A stretch of 13,145 bases of DNA from Phocaeicola_A sp964481755 (lineage in GTDB: Bacteria; Bacteroidota; Bacteroidia; Bacteroidales; Bacteroidaceae), in assembly GCA_964481755.1 (NCBI GenBank), contig CAYZVH010000085.1:1-13145 (forward strand), in the 5' to 3' direction. Below are positions 1 through 7,143 of the stretch, piece after piece; the stretch's first letter is position 1; every line of letters starts with the position of its first letter. The notes under the pieces were generated by a model, which worked only from the letters and a program-made list of their open reading frames with translations, was not told where the DNA came from and searched no databases. The translations under genes were made by a program, and so were the position numbers.

Positions 1-22
1 ATGCCGAGCTATTTCCGTGAGA

Positions 23-48
23 TGCCTTCTCAAAATATTTAGAAGGCA
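23..48. other. Stem-loop / inverted repeat in the leader
   Basis: TGCCTTCT (23-30) and AGAAGGCA (41-48) form a perfect 8-bp stem around a 10-base AT-rich loop, CAAAATATTT, which can itself partly pair. Neither strand carries a T-run after the stem, so it is a poor intrinsic terminator. It may be a processed 3' end of an upstream transcript or a palindromic protein-binding site. Only the inverted repeat itself is certain. Confidence 0.45.
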
Positions 49-146
49 CGCGGCTGGGAACGATATCGATACAGTTTATGATAGCAGCGTATTGCGCCAC
101 AGGAACCACCGAAAACCCTGCTGTAGAACACATTACAGAGGCCCAC

Positions 147-204
147 GTCGGATTCCTTTCCATAAATGTCGGATTTCTGTCCATGGGGTCGGATAATTGT
201 CCTT
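147..204 (+). promoter_or_regulatory. Triple 17-bp direct repeat, candidate HTCS operator
   Basis: Three copies of a 17-bp word start at 147 (GTCGGATTCCTTTCCAT), 168 (GTCGGATTTCTGTCCAT) and 188 (GTCGGATAATTGTCCTT). Copies 1 and 2 match at 15 of 17 positions and copies 2 and 3 at 13 of 17. All three share GTCGGAT at one end and TCC near the other. Spacing is 21 and 20 bp, about two helical turns. Direct 17-bp half-sites at 21-bp spacing are how AraC-family proteins read DNA (the E. coli AraC I1/I2 sites), and the regulator at 8720-12796 ends in an AraC-type domain. The array ends about 17 bp before the -33 box of the susC promoter, a usual place for an activator. Binding by this HTCS is inference. 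Confidence 0.6.
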
Positions 205-221
205 TTACGTGGAATATCGAC

Positions 222-252
222 TTTCGCCAGCCACGGCAAGGCAGTAGTTTTG
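222..252 (+). promoter_or_regulatory. Bacteroides-type promoter of susC
   Basis: TAGTTTTG at 245-252 fits the Bacteroides -7 consensus TAnnTTTG exactly. TTTC at 222-225 lies where the -33 TTTG box is expected, with a 19-bp spacer, and differs from it in one base. Transcription would begin near 258-260, giving a leader of about 35 bases before the ATG at 295. The imperfect -33 box fits a promoter that needs an activator, with the direct repeats at 147-204 just upstream. Confidence 0.6.
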
Positions 253-294
253 CGACGTACAAAATTTATTTATGGTTTTAGTAATTCATATATT

Positions 295-3200
295 ATGAGT
301 AAACACAGAATCGCAATGTTATGCGTGGCCGCAGTACTCCTTAGCGGAATGAACGGCCTCTACGCTAGCCCGGCTGTGAACCAAGTGACCAGCGGACAAC
401 AATCGAACACGCGTACCGTGAAAGGCGCCGTGAAAGACAGCTCAGGTGAACCACTCATCGGAGTGAACGTATCCATCAAAGGAACCACCAACGGAACCAT
501 CACCGACATGAACGGTGAATTCACACTAGACGTGAACGCGAAGAGTGTGTTGGTGGTATCTTATATAGGATACGCCACACAGGAAATCGGCGTGGGAAAC
601 AAGAAATTCCTCTCCATCACCCTGGAGGAGGACAACAAGACTCTGGACGAGGTGATCGTCATCGGATACGGTACCTCGCGCAAGAAGGACATCACCGGCT
701 CGGTGTCGTCCGTGAAGGCGGACAAACTGAACTCCGTGGCATCGGCCAGCATCAGCCAGATGTTGCAGGGTCAGGTGACAGGTATGAGTCTCATCCAAGC
801 CAGCGCACAGCCGGGAGCGAAGATGAGCGTGAACATACGTGGAGCGGCCTCGCCAAGGGGCGACAATTCGCCGCTGTACGTGATCGACGGTGTGCCCATG
901 CAAAACAACAGCAGCCCCGATGCCGGACTGATGGACACCTCGTACGACGGCAGCAGCCGCGACCCGCTGAACACCATCAACCCTAACGACATCGAGAGCA
1001 TAGAGGTGCTGAAGGATGCCTCAGCGGCTGCCATCTACGGTGCCTCGGCAGCCAACGGCGTAATCCTCATCACCACCAAGAGCGGAAAGGCTGGCAAGGT
1101 GAAGGTGGACTACCGCAGCACACTGACGGCGCAAATCCGCAAGGACTATCCCGAGGTGATGAACGCACACGACTTCCGCGAGCAGGCCAACCTGTGGACA
1201 CGGGAGTATTATCTGTACCGCAACAAGATGGGCGTGTATGGCGACAATGCCATCGACTACAGCGGCTACACGCCCGTGTTCGACGATGTGGACGGCTACA
1301 CCGCCGACACGAAGTGGATTGACGAGGTGACGCGCGACGGCTACATCATAGACCAGAACGTGTCGGTCAACGGCGGCTCGGAAAAGACGAAGTACTTCTT
1401 CTCCTATAACTATTACGACAACGCCGGACTGATGAAGAACTCCGACCTGACACGCCACAGCATCCGAATGAACCTGGACCAGGAATTCTCCAAACGAGTG
1501 AAGGCAGGCGTGAAGATGAGCTACTCGAACGTGAAGGCCAACTCTGTCTCCACCGGTAGCGCCAAGAACGCTGACAACCTGGTGCTCAACATCCCGCGCT
1601 ACGCTCCGGACGTGCCAGTGAGGGACGAGAACGGCAAATACACGCCCTCGCACAACAAGCTGTTCACCAACCCGGCATCGTTCCTGGAGTTCGACGACGA
1701 ATCGGCCACAAGCCGCATCTTCATCGCACCCACGATAGAGGTGAAGCTACTCGACGGTCTGACACTGAAAGGCACAGGCGGATATGACCAGCAGAAGAAC
1801 ACCCACTCGTTCTACATCCCCGTGTCGTCGCAAAACCCCATCTACGACGATGGTCTGGCACAGCACACCTACAAACAGATACAGAACATCAGCGCTGAGG
1901 CTTTCTTCAACTACGACAAGGTGTTCAACGAGGTGCACCACATCTCCGGTGTGTTGGGAGCAGGATACTACCGCACAGCCGAGAGCTACTTCGGACTGAG
2001 CGGCCAGGGTTTCTTCACCGACGCCTTCGGATACGACAACGTTGGCATCTCCGAAAAACAGGAGCAGATGTCCATCACCTCGTCGAGAGCCGAACGCACG
2101 AAGCTGTCGCAGTTCCTCCGCTTGAACTATTCGTTCCGCGACCGCTACATCCTCACCTTCACGCTGCGCCGCGATGGTTCGAGCTACTTCGCCGAGAACA
2201 ACAAGTGGGGTGTGTTCCCCTCCATCTCAGCCGCATGGCGCATCAACGAGGAGGCTTTCATGAAAGACAAGACCGCCTTCAGCGACCTGAAGCTCCGCGT
2301 GGGCTATGGTGCCGTGGGTAACGAGAACATATTGGGAACGAACGCACAGTCGCTCTACAAGTCGGGCTACAACTTCCTGTTCGGCACGACGGTGAACCGA
2401 GGCCTTGCCCTGGTGCAGATAGAGAACCCCGACTTGAAGTGGGAGACCAACTACACACTCAACCTGGGCGTGGACTTCGGATTGTGGGACCAACGCGTGA
2501 CAGGTACATTGGAGTTCTTCCACCGCGGAGTGAAGGACCTGCTCGACTACCAGACACTGCCCTCGAACAACGCCGTGGGCCGCGTGGCAGCCAACATCGG
2601 CGAGACACAGAGCCAAGGCTTCGAGTTCTCACTGCGCAGCGACAATCTCACATCAGAGAAGTTCAAGTGGCAGACAAACTTCAACCTCTCCTACTTCCGC
2701 ACCAACTGGGTGAAGCGTAACCCCGAGGTGGCCCTGGCGGACTACGTCGGCGAGAAGGACGAGCTGGACGTGATCTACGGTTGGAAGACCGACGGCATCA
2801 TCACCTCGAAGGAGGACATCCCCAGCTACATGCCTAACGCCAACGTGGGCAACGTGAAGTATGTGGACGTGAACAAGGACGGCGTGCTCGACTCGAAGGA
2901 CGTGGTGAAACTGGGCAACAGCACACCGCGCTGGTACGCCGGACTGGGCAACACATTCAGCTACAAGGGCTTCGACCTCAACTTCTACTTCTACGGAGCC
3001 TTCGGCTACAAGAAGTCGAGAGGACAGGTGCCCGACCTGGACGCCATCGGCAACAGCGGCGTGGCAGCCAGCAACACCTACGTGGAGGTAATGACCGAAG
3101 TATACAACAGCCAGACGGGCAAGGGATGGATGCCAGGTGTGGCTTCGAACCCCTACGACAGCTCCAACCCCACAGGCACCAACAACTTCTACCTGATGGA

Positions 3201-3417
3201 CGGCAGCTACGTGAAGCTGAAGAACATCACCTTGGGATACACCCTGCCGCAGAGCGTGTTCACCAACAGCAAGTTCATCCGCTCGGCACGCTTCTTCCTC
3301 GACGCACAAAACCTGTGGACCATCACCAGCTACCACGGTTTCGACCCGGAGCTGTCCGGGACGAACCCCTATCCGCAGGCCGTGTCGCTCTCATTCGGAT
3401 TTAACCTGAGTTTCTAA
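295..3417 (+). CDS. susC: SusC-like TonB-dependent outer-membrane transporter
   Basis: A 1,040-residue SusC/RagA-family receptor that imports oligosaccharides across the outer membrane using TonB energy. In order: signal peptide (about 1-24, ending near LYA), a carboxypeptidase-regulatory-like domain (about 40-113, with GEPLIGVNVSIKGTTNGTIT), a TonB box LDEVIVIGYG (117-126), the plug (about 130-268, with VNIRGAASPRGD, PLYVIDGVP and IESIEVLKDASAAAIYGA), and a long beta-barrel ending in aromatic FGFNLSF as usual for outer-membrane barrels. Length is normal and nothing is broken. I chose the ATG at 295 because it starts a good signal peptide and lies about 35 bases after the predicted transcription start; the upstream in-frame extension would contain the promoter. 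susD follows after 19 bases, so they are co-transcribed. The glycan cannot be read from this sequence and is inferred from the neighbouring enzymes. Confidence 0.97.
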   Translation: MSKHRIAMLCVAAVLLSGMNGLYASPAVNQVTSGQQSNTRTVKGAVKDSSGEPLIGVNVSIKGTTNGTITDMNGEFTLDVNAKSVLVVSYIGYATQEIGVGNKKFLSITLEEDNKTLDEVIVIGYGTSRKKDITGSVSSVKADKLNSVASASISQMLQGQVTGMSLIQASAQPGAKMSVNIRGAASPRGDNSPLYVIDGVPMQNNSSPDAGLMDTSYDGSSRDPLNTINPNDIESIEVLKDASAAAIYGASAANGVILITTKSGKAGKVKVDYRSTLTAQIRKDYPEVMNAHDFREQANLWTREYYLYRNKMGVYGDNAIDYSGYTPVFDDVDGYTADTKWIDEVTRDGYIIDQNVSVNGGSEKTKYFFSYNYYDNAGLMKNSDLTRHSIRMNLDQEFSKRVKAGVKMSYSNVKANSVSTGSAKNADNLVLNIPRYAPDVPVRDENGKYTPSHNKLFTNPASFLEFDDESATSRIFIAPTIEVKLLDGLTLKGTGGYDQQKNTHSFYIPVSSQNPIYDDGLAQHTYKQIQNISAEAFFNYDKVFNEVHHISGVLGAGYYRTAESYFGLSGQGFFTDAFGYDNVGISEKQEQMSITSSRAERTKLSQFLRLNYSFRDRYILTFTLRRDGSSYFAENNKWGVFPSISAAWRINEEAFMKDKTAFSDLKLRVGYGAVGNENILGTNAQSLYKSGYNFLFGTTVNRGLALVQIENPDLKWETNYTLNLGVDFGLWDQRVTGTLEFFHRGVKDLLDYQTLPSNNAVGRVAANIGETQSQGFEFSLRSDNLTSEKFKWQTNFNLSYFRTNWVKRNPEVALADYVGEKDELDVIYGWKTDGIITSKEDIPSYMPNANVGNVKYVDVNKDGVLDSKDVVKLGNSTPRWYAGLGNTFSYKGFDLNFYFYGAFGYKKSRGQVPDLDAIGNSGVAASNTYVEVMTEVYNSQTGKGWMPGVASNPYDSSNPTGTNNFYLMDGSYVKLKNITLGYTLPQSVFTNSKFIRSARFFLDAQNLWTITSYHGFDPELSGTNPYPQAVSLSFGFNLSF

Positions 3418-3436
3418 CCCCTCAACTTGACACATT

Positions 3437-4957
3437 ATGAAAAAGATATTCAAACAGATACTACCGATAGCCCTGGCATCGTGCGCACTCAGCTTCACAG
3501 CCTGCGACGACATGCTGGAGACTAAGAACTTCACCGACATGACGGCCGACAACTTCTTCAACACCGAGGGAGACATCAAGGCCGCCGTCACGGGACTCTA
3601 CGTGCCCTGCACCACCAACTGGGGATACAGCGACGGTGGCACGGGCGGATGGTACAACGCCATCTTCAACGCCGACAACAACGCCTACTACCCCTGCGGC
3701 ATGACCATGACGGACATCATGCGCCACTACTCGTCGAACATCTACGACGAGTTCAACTTCGGTCCCTCCAGCGGCGGTCCGATAAAGAACACCTACAACG
3801 TGATCCGATTCGTGGCACGCGCCACCGACGTGATAAACAACATCGGCAAGAGCAAGGCCAGCGATGCTGTGAAGGAGCGCTACGTGGCCGAGGTGAAGAC
3901 GCTGAGAGCCTTCTACATGTACGTGCTGCTCGACTGGTTTGGCCCGGTGAACGTGAAGCTGGACCCCGAGACGCTGATGGACAACACCATCACCGCACGC
4001 CCCACGAACGAAGAATATGTGGGCTACATTGAGAAAGACCTCAATGAAGCCATCGCCTGCGAGAACTTCCCCGACAAGTACAACGACGACGAGGAGAACT
4101 GGGGCCGCATGTCGAAAGCCGTGGCCTACGGTGTGCGCATGGAGCTCTACATGCACGAGAAGAACTGGAAAGAGGCCAAGGCCGCTGCACAGCAGCTGAT
4201 GGGCATGGGATATGAGCTGCTCGACAACTACGAGGACGTGTTCAACATCGCCCGCAATGCCGAGCAGGTGTGGTCCATCCCTGCAAACACAAGTTCTGAC
4301 AACTTCTACGTGACCGAGGTGCTGCCGTCGGACTTCAAGCGGGGCTACAACAGCCTGGGCGAAAGCTACATGCGCGGCAACGACACGGACTGGAAATGCG
4401 GATGGCAGTCCTACTGCATGTACTGGGACTACTACGACACCTTCGAGGCATCGGACGTGCGCAAGAACACCATCCTGGTGGAGTATGACACGAACGACGG
4501 TAGCCACAAGGGACGAGGCACCGGCATGGTGGGACCTATTCCTATCAAGTTCACCGACTCGCAGTTCTCCAACTACGGCATCCAGAAAGAGCATCCGGTG
4601 ATCCGCTACGCCGAAGTGTTGCTCTCCTACGCCGAGGCTGAGAACGAGCTGAACGGACCTACCGCCAGCGCCATAGCCGCCGTGAAACAGGTGACAGACC
4701 GCGCGCACGTGAGCATCCCCGCCGACGCCACAGCCAGCAAGGAGGCCTTCCGCAGCTATCTGCTTGTGGAGCGCGGACACGAACTCTTCTGCGAGGGACA
4801 CCGCCGCCAGGACCTCATACGCCACGGCGAGTTCATCAAGCGCGCACAGGAGCGCGGCTACAACGCACAGTCGTACCACGTGCTGATGCCCATTCCGCAA
4901 AATGTGATCACCGAGGCAAACGGCATCATTGAGCAGAACGCAGGTTACACCAAATAA
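3437..4957 (+). CDS. susD: SusD/RagB-family surface glycan-binding lipoprotein
   Basis: A 506-residue SusD-family protein that caps the SusC barrel at the cell surface and captures glycan. The N-terminal signal ends in SFTAC, giving lipidation at Cys23. Asp24 and Asp25 follow at once, and acidic residues after the lipid-bearing Cys are typical of the Bacteroidota surface-export signal, so surface exposure is expected. Family landmarks are FFNTEGDIKAAVTGLY (40-55), the TPR-like helix RAFYMYVLLDWFGPVNV (157-173), HPVIRYAEVLLSYAEAENEL (386-405) and LVERGHELFCEGHRRQDLIR (443-462). The sequence is intact. It begins 19 bases after susC. Tyr/Trp-rich stretches such as 318-335 may contribute to sugar binding, but I cannot assign binding residues. 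No second surface-binding protein (SusE/F type) follows it. Confidence 0.96.
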   Translation: MKKIFKQILPIALASCALSFTACDDMLETKNFTDMTADNFFNTEGDIKAAVTGLYVPCTTNWGYSDGGTGGWYNAIFNADNNAYYPCGMTMTDIMRHYSSNIYDEFNFGPSSGGPIKNTYNVIRFVARATDVINNIGKSKASDAVKERYVAEVKTLRAFYMYVLLDWFGPVNVKLDPETLMDNTITARPTNEEYVGYIEKDLNEAIACENFPDKYNDDEENWGRMSKAVAYGVRMELYMHEKNWKEAKAAAQQLMGMGYELLDNYEDVFNIARNAEQVWSIPANTSSDNFYVTEVLPSDFKRGYNSLGESYMRGNDTDWKCGWQSYCMYWDYYDTFEASDVRKNTILVEYDTNDGSHKGRGTGMVGPIPIKFTDSQFSNYGIQKEHPVIRYAEVLLSYAEAENELNGPTASAIAAVKQVTDRAHVSIPADATASKEAFRSYLLVERGHELFCEGHRRQDLIRHGEFIKRAQERGYNAQSYHVLMPIPQNVITEANGIIEQNAGYTK

Positions 4958-4975
4958 CATAAATATTGAGTGAAA

Positions 4976-5081
4976 GGCAAAGCCCCGGTGGAGATAAACA
5001 TAGATTCTAAGCGTTATTTAGGTTAATATAGTTTTCAATAGGTTCATAATAACAATTCTCCATCGGGGTTTTCCTTTTGCC
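4976..5081 (+). promoter_or_regulatory. Long-range stem-loop between susD and GH43 genes
   Basis: Bases 4979-4994 can pair without interruption with 5057-5072: 16 pairs, two of them G-U, with a GC core CCCCGGTGGAG against CTCCATCGGGG. GGC at 4976-4978 can pair with GCC at 5079-5081 across a 6-base bulge. The loop is 62 bases and AT-rich. An A-run precedes the stem and TTTTCCTTTT follows the GC core (5069-5078), which resembles an intrinsic terminator with an oversized loop. It could attenuate transcription after susCD, protect the susCD 3' end, or be the ends of a small inserted element; I see no target-site duplication. Downstream, 5082-5183 is A/C-rich, G-poor and likely unstructured. Confidence 0.5.
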
Positions 5082-5183
5082 ATCTAAAGAAAAACGATAC
5101 ACACGCATGAATACGACAGCTACAGACGAACAGCCCTACAACCACACAGACAAAACCCTTAACCAACACAAAAACCAAATTAG

Positions 5184-6131
5184 ATGAACAAACTCTTACA
5201 CACTGCAATGGCAACGCTGCTGCTGGTCGCCGCCTCGTGCGGCAGCCGGCAGCAAGTCGTTGACCAAGATCGCCCGGTGGCCTACCTGGCCGCCTACATG
5301 AAAGGCGACGACGAGAAGAGCATGTACTATGCACTCTCGCAAGACCGATTCAACTTCGAGCCCCTGAACGACGGGAAGCCCGTGCTGACAGCCACAATGG
5401 ACGACGGACTGCTGCGCGACCCGATGATACTGAAGGACCGCAGTGGAGTGTACCACCTAGTGGCCACGGTGTCGTGGAAAAACCGTCCCTTCACAATGTG
5501 GGACTCTAAGGACCTGCTTACGTGGGAAGGCGAGCGACTGGTGGACGTGGCCCCCGAAGGCGCCAGCAAGACATGGGCACCAGAGATGGCCTACGACGAG
5601 GAGAACGACCTCTACATGGTCTACTGGACCGCCGAGCTCCACGACGACTGGAGCACCGCCGCCATCTACTATGCCACCACCAGCGACTTCACACACTTCT
5701 CCGCACCAAAGCTGCTCTACAGCGACGACGAAGGCATCTTGGACGCCAACATCCTGAAAGTGGACAGCCTCTATCACCTCGTGTATCGCAAGAACGGCAT
5801 TTGGGAGGTGACCTCACCCTCCGCGCAAGGGCCCTACACCCATCCGCGCCAAGTGACCACCGAGAATGTGGAAGGCCCCTTCGCCTTCCCGCTCAACGAC
5901 GGCACGGGATACGCCATGGTGTGGGACTACTTCGGCCGCAGTCTGGGCTACGGGCTCTGCACGTCGGCCGACTTCGGAGAGTGGAAACGCCTGACCAACG
6001 AACAGTATCCGTTCTACAACGACAGTGTGTCGTTCCCCGAGGGCATACGCCACGGCTCCATCATCGGCATCACGCAGGATGAGGTGGACCGCCTGTTGCA
6101 GAAATATGGAAAAGATAAAAAGAAACAGTAA
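5184..6131 (+). CDS. GH43-family exo-glycosidase lipoprotein (first of two)
   Basis: A 315-residue five-bladed-propeller glycosidase of the GH43 type; the family mostly removes arabinofuranose, xylose or galactose from plant glycans. The signal peptide ends in AASC, giving lipidation at Cys19. The residues after it (GSRQQ) are not acidic, so a periplasm-facing anchor is more likely than surface display. Motifs: RDP (78-80), WAPE (131-134), LDA (186-188, Asp187 as likely pKa modulator), VEGP (229-232, Glu230 as likely general acid) and RHG (289-291). The general base is less sure: no Asp-Pro is seen in the first blade, so Asp79 of RDP is only a candidate. It starts 226 bases after susD, with no Shine-Dalgarno. 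The next gene is a diverged relative sharing all these motifs. Subfamily and substrate are unassigned; arabinofuranosidase is a reasonable guess. Clan relatives such as GH32 or GH117 fit less well because of WAPE and EGP. Confidence 0.85.
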   Translation: MNKLLHTAMATLLLVAASCGSRQQVVDQDRPVAYLAAYMKGDDEKSMYYALSQDRFNFEPLNDGKPVLTATMDDGLLRDPMILKDRSGVYHLVATVSWKNRPFTMWDSKDLLTWEGERLVDVAPEGASKTWAPEMAYDEENDLYMVYWTAELHDDWSTAAIYYATTSDFTHFSAPKLLYSDDEGILDANILKVDSLYHLVYRKNGIWEVTSPSAQGPYTHPRQVTTENVEGPFAFPLNDGTGYAMVWDYFGRSLGYGLCTSADFGEWKRLTNEQYPFYNDSVSFPEGIRHGSIIGITQDEVDRLLQKYGKDKKKQ

Positions 6132-6144
6132 CTTTGCGACATAT
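6129..6144 (+). promoter_or_regulatory. Promoter-like -7 box over the first GH43 stop codon
   Basis: TAACTTTG at 6129-6136 matches the Bacteroides -7 consensus TAnnTTTG, and its first three bases are the stop codon of the preceding gene. The following bases CGACATA resemble those after the susC -7 box (CGACGTA), so 12 of 15 positions agree between the two sites. I see no -33 TTTG at the expected distance, so activity as an internal promoter is uncertain. Confidence 0.25.
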
Positions 6145-6148
6145 TATC

Positions 6149-7117
6149 ATGAGAACACCTCTAAAGACATTCATCGGCCTGCTCTGCGCACTATGGCTGA
6201 CGGCTTGCGCCGACAGCCGGCAGGCTTACCTCTTCACCTACTTCACGGGAGAGGGCGACGGCCTGCGCCTGGCCTACAGCTACGACGGCAAGCGGTGGAC
6301 ACCGTTGACTGAGGACACCGTACTACTGAAACCCTCCGTGGGCGCCGACAAGCTGATGCGCGACCCTAGCGTGGCGCGAGGCAAGGACGGCACCTTCCAT
6401 CTGGTGTGGACCTCGGGGTGGCACGACCGCTTCATAGGCTACGCCAGCACACGCGACTTCGTCACATGGTCGGAGCAACGGCAGATTCCCGTCATGGAGC
6501 ACCAACCAGGCACCCGCAACTGCTGGGCCCCGGAGCTGTTCTACGACGAGCGGCAGGACCTGTTCTACATCTTCTGGGCCTCCACCGTGCCAGGGCAACA
6601 CAGCTACGTGCCCACCAGCGACGAGGAGACGGGATGGAACCACCGCATCTACTTCACCACCACGCGCGACTTCGAGACCTTCGCTCCCGTGGAGATGATG
6701 CTCAACACGGACTTCTCCGCCATCGACGCAGCCATCGTGGAAGACCGCGCGCACAGCCGCTACCTGATGGTGGTGAAGAACGAGAACTCCGCACCGGCGG
6801 AGAAGAACATCCGTGTGACGCGCACCGACGACCTGCGCAGGGGATTCCCCACCACCGTGTCCGCTCCCATCACGGGCGACTATTGGGCCGAGGGCCCTGC
6901 CCCACTCTTTGTGGGCGACACGCTCTACGTCTACTTCGACATGTACACCCAAGGACGCTACGGAGCCGTGCGCAGCCTGGACTATGGCGACACGTGGCAG
7001 GACGTCTCCGACTCAGTCTCCTTCCCGCTACGCATGCGCCACGGAACAGCCATCGCCGTGCCACATCAGTTCGTGGAGCAGCTGAAGGAACAGCTCGGCA
7101 AACAACATCGCGACTAA
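6149..7117 (+). CDS. GH43-family exo-glycosidase lipoprotein (second of two)
   Basis: A 322-residue GH43-type glycosidase related to the preceding gene product but clearly diverged. The signal peptide ends in the textbook lipobox LTAC with lipidation at Cys20; ADSRQ follows, with one Asp, which is weak as a surface-export signal. Motifs: YLFTYFTGEGDG at the first blade (28-38), RDP (71-73), WAPE (126-129), IDA (192-194, Asp193 as likely pKa modulator), AEGP (247-250, Glu248 as likely general acid) and RHGT (297-300). The base is again only tentatively Asp72. It has an insertion around 147-163, after the WAPE blade, that its neighbour lacks. I chose the ATG at 6149 because it directly starts the signal peptide; an in-frame TTG at 6134 lies inside a promoter-like box. 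The gap to the previous stop is 17 bases. The exact sugar is not readable; the gene context suggests arabinose- or galactose-containing side chains. Confidence 0.85.
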   Translation: MRTPLKTFIGLLCALWLTACADSRQAYLFTYFTGEGDGLRLAYSYDGKRWTPLTEDTVLLKPSVGADKLMRDPSVARGKDGTFHLVWTSGWHDRFIGYASTRDFVTWSEQRQIPVMEHQPGTRNCWAPELFYDERQDLFYIFWASTVPGQHSYVPTSDEETGWNHRIYFTTTRDFETFAPVEMMLNTDFSAIDAAIVEDRAHSRYLMVVKNENSAPAEKNIRVTRTDDLRRGFPTTVSAPITGDYWAEGPAPLFVGDTLYVYFDMYTQGRYGAVRSLDYGDTWQDVSDSVSFPLRMRHGTAIAVPHQFVEQLKEQLGKQHRD

Positions 7118-7143
7118 TTATCAATAACACAATAACAATACAC

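Larger units (their letters stand above)
1..294. other. Non-coding leader upstream of susC
   Basis: No convincing gene is seen here. Frame 1 is open from the window edge to a TAG at 40-42, so it could be the last codons of an upstream gene, but 13 codons are too few to judge. The stretch holds a stem-loop at 23-48, three near-identical direct repeats at 147-204 and a Bacteroides-type promoter at 222-252, each listed separately. The reading frame of susC stays open upstream to 166, but that part overlaps the repeats and promoter and lies before the signal peptide, so I treat it as untranslated. Confidence 0.7.

Noticed and set aside
1..42. Short frame from ATG at position 1 to TAG at 40-42
   Set aside because: It has only 13 codons and starts at the window edge. 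It could be a gene tail, but there is nothing to test it with here.
166..294. Upstream extension of the susC reading frame by 43 codons
   Set aside because: It would cover the third direct repeat and the promoter, and would put 43 residues before a typical signal peptide. The ATG at 295 is the better start.
3461..4960. A 499-codon open frame on the minus strand across susD
   Set aside because: It is a shadow of the GC-rich third positions of susD. The translation is rich in Val, His and Ala, has no known domain, and the + strand product is a clear SusD.
4976..5081. Terminal inverted repeats of a complete insertion sequence
   Set aside because: The arms enclose only 62 bases, no transposase is present and I see no flanking target-site duplication. 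A miniature element cannot be fully excluded, so it is kept as an alternative only.
6134..6148. TTG start five codons upstream of the second GH43 gene
   Set aside because: The ATG at 6149 starts the signal peptide directly; the TTG lies in a promoter-like box and adds nothing recognisable.
6406..7143. Upstream extension of the GH27 frame by 246 codons
   Set aside because: It overlaps the second GH43 gene in another frame and gives an Arg/His-rich translation with no domain. The lipoprotein signal begins at 7144.
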